Assembly: GCA_024691105.1 (NCBI GenBank)
Contig: JAILNY010000161.1
Coordinates: 1 to 15,820 of the forward strand
DNA from: Treponema sp.
GTDB taxonomy: Bacteria > Spirochaetota > Spirochaetia > Treponematales > Treponemataceae
Direction of reading: 5' to 3'
DNA: 15,820 nucleotides
Of this stretch, positions 13,256 through 15,820 are shown one piece after another. A program made the position numbers and the translations under genes. The notes beneath the pieces were generated by a model. It did no database searches and was not told where the DNA came from. It saw nothing but the letters and a program-made list of their open reading frames with translations. The number at the start of each line of letters is the position of its first letter. The stretch's first letter is position 1.

Positions 13256-13673
13256 AATTTCTACACGCGGTCAGTACGCACTTTTAATCATGGAAGATTT
13301 AGCATCTAACCAGAACGATAAATATGTTCCATTGAAACTATTATCACACAGAAGAAATCTCTCTGTAAAATATCTGGAGCAGATTTTAATTCACTTAAGC
13401 AAAGCAGGTCTTGTAACAGGCTCACGCGGAATAAGCGGCGGCTACAAACTGAGCAAAAATGCAAACGACTACACGGTCGGCGAAATCCTCCGCGTAATGG
13501 AAGGCGACTTAAGTCCGCAGGGAACTTTTGAAACAAACACAATCGTTTCTGAAGGTAACAAAAGATTTTGGAAAAACTTTGAATCAAAAATCAACGACTA
13601 TGTAGATTCCGTAACGCTCGACAAACTCGCAAAGACAACTTCGGAATTTGTCGGTTACGAATATTGCATCTAA
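13248..13673 (+). CDS. Rrf2-family transcriptional regulator, CymR-like
   Basis: A 141-residue winged-helix regulator. The N-terminus (YKISTRGQYALLIMEDLA), the LSVKYLEQILIHLSKAGLV recognition region (about 38-56) and the wing GSRGISGGYKL (58-68) are classic Rrf2. The rest follows B. subtilis CymR as I recall it in length, EILRVMEGDLSP, the DSVTLDKLA helix and the tail (EYCI here, MFYI there). The three cysteines that bind Fe-S in IscR-type members are absent; the only Cys is 140. CymR represses cysteine and sulfur genes with CysK (O-acetylserine thiol-lyase) as partner, so sulfur control is likely here. It is translationally coupled to patB (8-base overlap) and should bind the four ACCTA-N9-TAGGT sites. 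Direct proof of target and partner is lacking. Confidence 0.88.
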   Translation: MYKISTRGQYALLIMEDLASNQNDKYVPLKLLSHRRNLSVKYLEQILIHLSKAGLVTGSRGISGGYKLSKNANDYTVGEILRVMEGDLSPQGTFETNTIVSEGNKRFWKNFESKINDYVDSVTLDKLAKTTSEFVGYEYCI

Positions 13674-13731
13674 AAGCCGCGGTTATCACGCCGCGAATTC
13701 CGGTCTTTTTTCTCAGACATTTACCCGGATT

Positions 13732-14934
13732 TTAATTTTTACCGAACACCTTTTTAATGCGTTCAAGCGCTTCTATTGTACGCTCACGGCTTCCAAAGCC
13801 GGTTAAGCGTAAATAACCTTCACCCATTTTTCCAAAGCCGCTTCCCGGAGTTCCGACAACATTACACTTTTCCAAAAGCTCATCAAAGAATGACCAGCTT
13901 GTAAACCCTTCAGGAATTTTCAACCATACATATGGTGAATACTCTCCTCCAAAGGCCTTAAAACCTGCAGCCGTAACCCCTTCTAAAATCAGGCGGGCGT
14001 TTTCACGATAAAACGAAAGATTTTCCAAAATCTGTTTTTGCCCTTCTTCTGAATAAACTGCCTCTGCCGCCTTCTGTGTAACATAAGAAACACCATTAAA
14101 TTTTGTCGACTGTCTTCTGAACCAAAGTGCATTCAACTCTGTTCCATCAAAAACAAGATCGTGCGGAACAACAGTATAACCGCATCTAAGACCGGTAAAG
14201 CCCGCCGTCTTTGAAAAAGACCTCAATTCAATTGCGCAGGATTTTGCACCTTCAATCTCGTAAATCGATTTTGGAAACTTTCCATCCTGAATAAATGCTT
14301 CGTATGCAGAATCATACAAAATTACGCTGTGATTTTTATTTGCATAATCCACCCATTTTTTAAGATATTCTTTTGAAGCAACCGCTCCAGTCGGATTATT
14401 TGGAAAACAAAGATAAATAATATCTGCAACCTTATCCTCTTCTGCAGGAAGCTCCGGCAAAAATCCATTTTCTTCTGAACACGGCATTATAATAATATTG
14501 TTCTTTCGACCGTTCATAATATTTGTATCAACATAAACCGGATAAACAGGATCACAAATCGCAACCGTATTATCAACAGAAAAAATATCACCAATATTTC
14601 CGCAGTCAGATTTTGCACCGTCCGAAAGGAATATTTCATCAAGCTGTAAATCAATTCCGCGTTTTGTGTAATCACACTCAAGAATCTTTTCACGGATAAA
14701 ATCATAGCCCTGTTCAGGCGGATAACCGCGGAATGTTTTTTCATCTGCCATCTCATCAACGGCCTTATGCATTGCATCAATTACCGCAGGACAAATCGGG
14801 CGCGTTACATCTCCAATAGAAAGCTTTATAACATCAGAGCCCGGATGTGCTGCAACATACTCGCGCGTTTTTCTGTTCACTGTAGAAAAAAGATAACTCT
14901 GCTCAAGATCCAAAAAGTTTTTATTAATCTTCAT
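13732..14934 (-). CDS. dapL: LL-diaminopimelate aminotransferase
   Basis: A 400-residue PLP aminotransferase that converts tetrahydrodipicolinate plus glutamate directly to LL-diaminopimelate, bypassing the DapD/DapC/DapE acyl steps. DapL features include LSIGDVTRPICPAV (38-51), FRGYPPEQGY (68-77), LSDGAKSDCGNIGD (103-116), CFPNNPTGA (176-184), YDSAYEAF (207-214) and the PLP lysine Lys242 in SFSKTAGFTGLRCGY. I chose ATG 14934 because GGAG lies 6 bases upstream; the in-frame GTG at 14946 overlaps that site. It follows dapF by 73 bases in the same direction with no evident terminator, so the two probably form one lysine/peptidoglycan operon. DapL is known from spirochaetes among other groups. 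Confidence 0.95.
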   Translation of the reverse strand: MKINKNFLDLEQSYLFSTVNRKTREYVAAHPGSDVIKLSIGDVTRPICPAVIDAMHKAVDEMADEKTFRGYPPEQGYDFIREKILECDYTKRGIDLQLDEIFLSDGAKSDCGNIGDIFSVDNTVAICDPVYPVYVDTNIMNGRKNNIIIMPCSEENGFLPELPAEEDKVADIIYLCFPNNPTGAVASKEYLKKWVDYANKNHSVILYDSAYEAFIQDGKFPKSIYEIEGAKSCAIELRSFSKTAGFTGLRCGYTVVPHDLVFDGTELNALWFRRQSTKFNGVSYVTQKAAEAVYSEEGQKQILENLSFYRENARLILEGVTAAGFKAFGGEYSPYVWLKIPEGFTSWSFFDELLEKCNVVGTPGSGFGKMGEGYLRLTGFGSRERTIEALERIKKVFGKN

Positions 14935-15007
14935 ATTTTGCTCCACAATAATTTTTCTTATTTAACAAAGCACTCATGCTTAGACAAGCCCGCGCACGAG
15001 TTTTTAT

Positions 15008-15820
15008 TTATAAATCAATTTCTCCGGTAAATGAATACTCCGCAGGCCCGCTCATAAAAACGCTGTCGTCTTCTTTTCCGCTCCACTCAATCTGTAAGTC
15101 ACCTCCCAAAAGATGCACCGTAATCTTTTGCCCAGCGTCAACCAATCCGTTCAAGATTGCCGCAACAACAGTAGCGCAGGTTCCCGTTCCACAGGCAAGA
15201 GTCTCTCCAGTACCGCGTTCCCACACGCGCATCCAGATTGTATGACGGTCTTCCACATACGCAAACTCAGTATTTGTCCTCTCCGGAAAAAACGAATCGT
15301 TTTCAAAAAGCGGACCGACTTCACACACCGCAAAGTCCGAAGGCTTTTTATCAATGAATACAACCGCATGAGGATTTCCCATCGAAACGCAGGTAACTTT
15401 ATATTCAGTTCCACCAATTTTTATCGGATGCTGAATAACACGCGAACCAGATGCAAGAATGGCAGAGCCAGAATCGTTGGGAGCGCAGGCTTTACCAGCT
15501 ATAGATTTATCCGTTACCCTTACAGGAATTTTTTCTGCTTCTAAAATCGGGCGCTCCATATCAACACAAAGCCGTGTAACCTTTTCACCTCGTTCGCCTT
15601 CAAGCACTTTTAAAACCTTAACAGCACCCATCGATTCAACCGTAAACTCACGACCTTTTGTATAACCTGCATCGTAAATAAATTTTCCAACACAGCGGAT
15701 TCCGTTACCGCACATCTGACTCCGGCTGCCGTCAGCATTGTACATTACCATTTCAAAATCAGCTTTCGTTCCTTTTTTAATTATGATAATTCCATCACCG
15801 CCAATTCCAAAATGTCTGTC
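15008..15820 (-). CDS. dapF: diaminopimelate epimerase, N-terminus cut by window edge
   Basis: The last 270 residues are visible; the start lies beyond the right edge, because the frame stays open to 15820 and reads DRHFGIGGDG, a conserved DapF segment that should follow a short N-terminal stretch. DapF converts LL- to meso-diaminopimelate with two active-site cysteines. Both are present: Cys37 of the fragment in MCGNGIRC and the Cys of ACGTGTCATV near the C-terminus. MGNPHAVVFID and the ERGTGETLACGTG block are also typical. Pairing with dapL gives consecutive steps of the pathway. Confidence 0.95.
   Translation of the reverse strand, partial: DRHFGIGGDGIIIIKKGTKADFEMVMYNADGSRSQMCGNGIRCVGKFIYDAGYTKGREFTVESMGAVKVLKVLEGERGEKVTRLCVDMERPILEAEKIPVRVTDKSIAGKACAPNDSGSAILASGSRVIQHPIKIGGTEYKVTCVSMGNPHAVVFIDKKPSDFAVCEVGPLFENDSFFPERTNTEFAYVEDRHTIWMRVWERGTGETLACGTGTCATVVAAILNGLVDAGQKITVHLLGGDLQIEWSGKEDDSVFMSGPAEYSFTGEIDL

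Noticed and set aside
13678..13711. Terminator after the Rrf2 gene
   Set aside because: The stem is only 5 bp (CGCGG/CCGCG) and the T run begins about 10 bases later, so it does not fit a rho-independent terminator well.
1..15820. tRNA, rRNA, CRISPR array, insertion sequence or phage genes
   Set aside because: None found: no tRNA-like cloverleaf, regular repeat-spacer array, transposase or integrase motif was recognised on either strand.

Overview
The window is a moderately AT-rich bacterial chromosome segment with dense same-strand operons, good Shine-Dalgarno sites, several lipoproteins with loose lipoboxes, and lysine/diaminopimelate synthesis by the DapL route. Together these suggest an anaerobic, Treponema-like spirochaete. 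That assignment is an inference: a Clostridium-type Firmicute is the main alternative, and no rRNA or other marker gene is present to settle it.

Layout. The left edge holds the start of a nitroreductase-family gene (minus strand). Divergent from it is a plus-strand cluster (365-7993): a NifX-like cofactor-binding protein with a Cys/Gly-rich insert, a nitrogenase-like alpha/beta pair (NifD-like and NifK-like), a lipoprotein substrate-binding protein, permease and ATPase of a NitT/TauT/SsuABC-type importer, and a Cys/Met-metabolism PLP enzyme. Next come an ankyrin-tailed lipoprotein (8033-8857) and a second nitroreductase (8903-9436), closed by a strong terminator. A minus-strand operon follows (11953 down to 9498): a four-helix DUF4418-like membrane protein, an FtsX/MacB-type permease and its ATPase. 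Divergent from that operon is patB (C-S beta-lyase) overlapping a CymR-like Rrf2 regulator (12077-13673). The right edge is dapF (cut by the window) and dapL on the minus strand.

How the parts may work together. Both divergent intergenic regions (231-287 and 11988-12047) carry a pair of near-identical 19-bp sites, ACCTA-N9-TAGGT. Each site overlaps the -35 element of one of four predicted sigma-70 promoters. The Rrf2 gene lies behind one of these regions, so the simplest reading is a single autoregulated Rrf2/CymR-type regulon. It would cover the left nitroreductase, the nitrogenase-like/ABC/PLP cluster, the DUF4418-ABC operon and patB. CymR-type regulators control sulfur metabolism, and patB plus the cystathionine-synthase-family enzyme act on thiols and thioethers.

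The nitrogenase-like pair keeps the P-cluster-type cysteines and the NifD His442 equivalent but has replaced NifD Gln191, His195 and Arg96. It is therefore unlikely to fix N2. The working hypothesis is a sulfur-scavenging system: import of an organosulfur compound, reductive C-S cleavage by the nitrogenase-like enzyme (by analogy with methylthio-alkane reductase, Mar), and assimilation of the released thiol by the PLP enzyme. No NifH-type reductase or NifB is in the window, so the enzyme needs partners encoded elsewhere.
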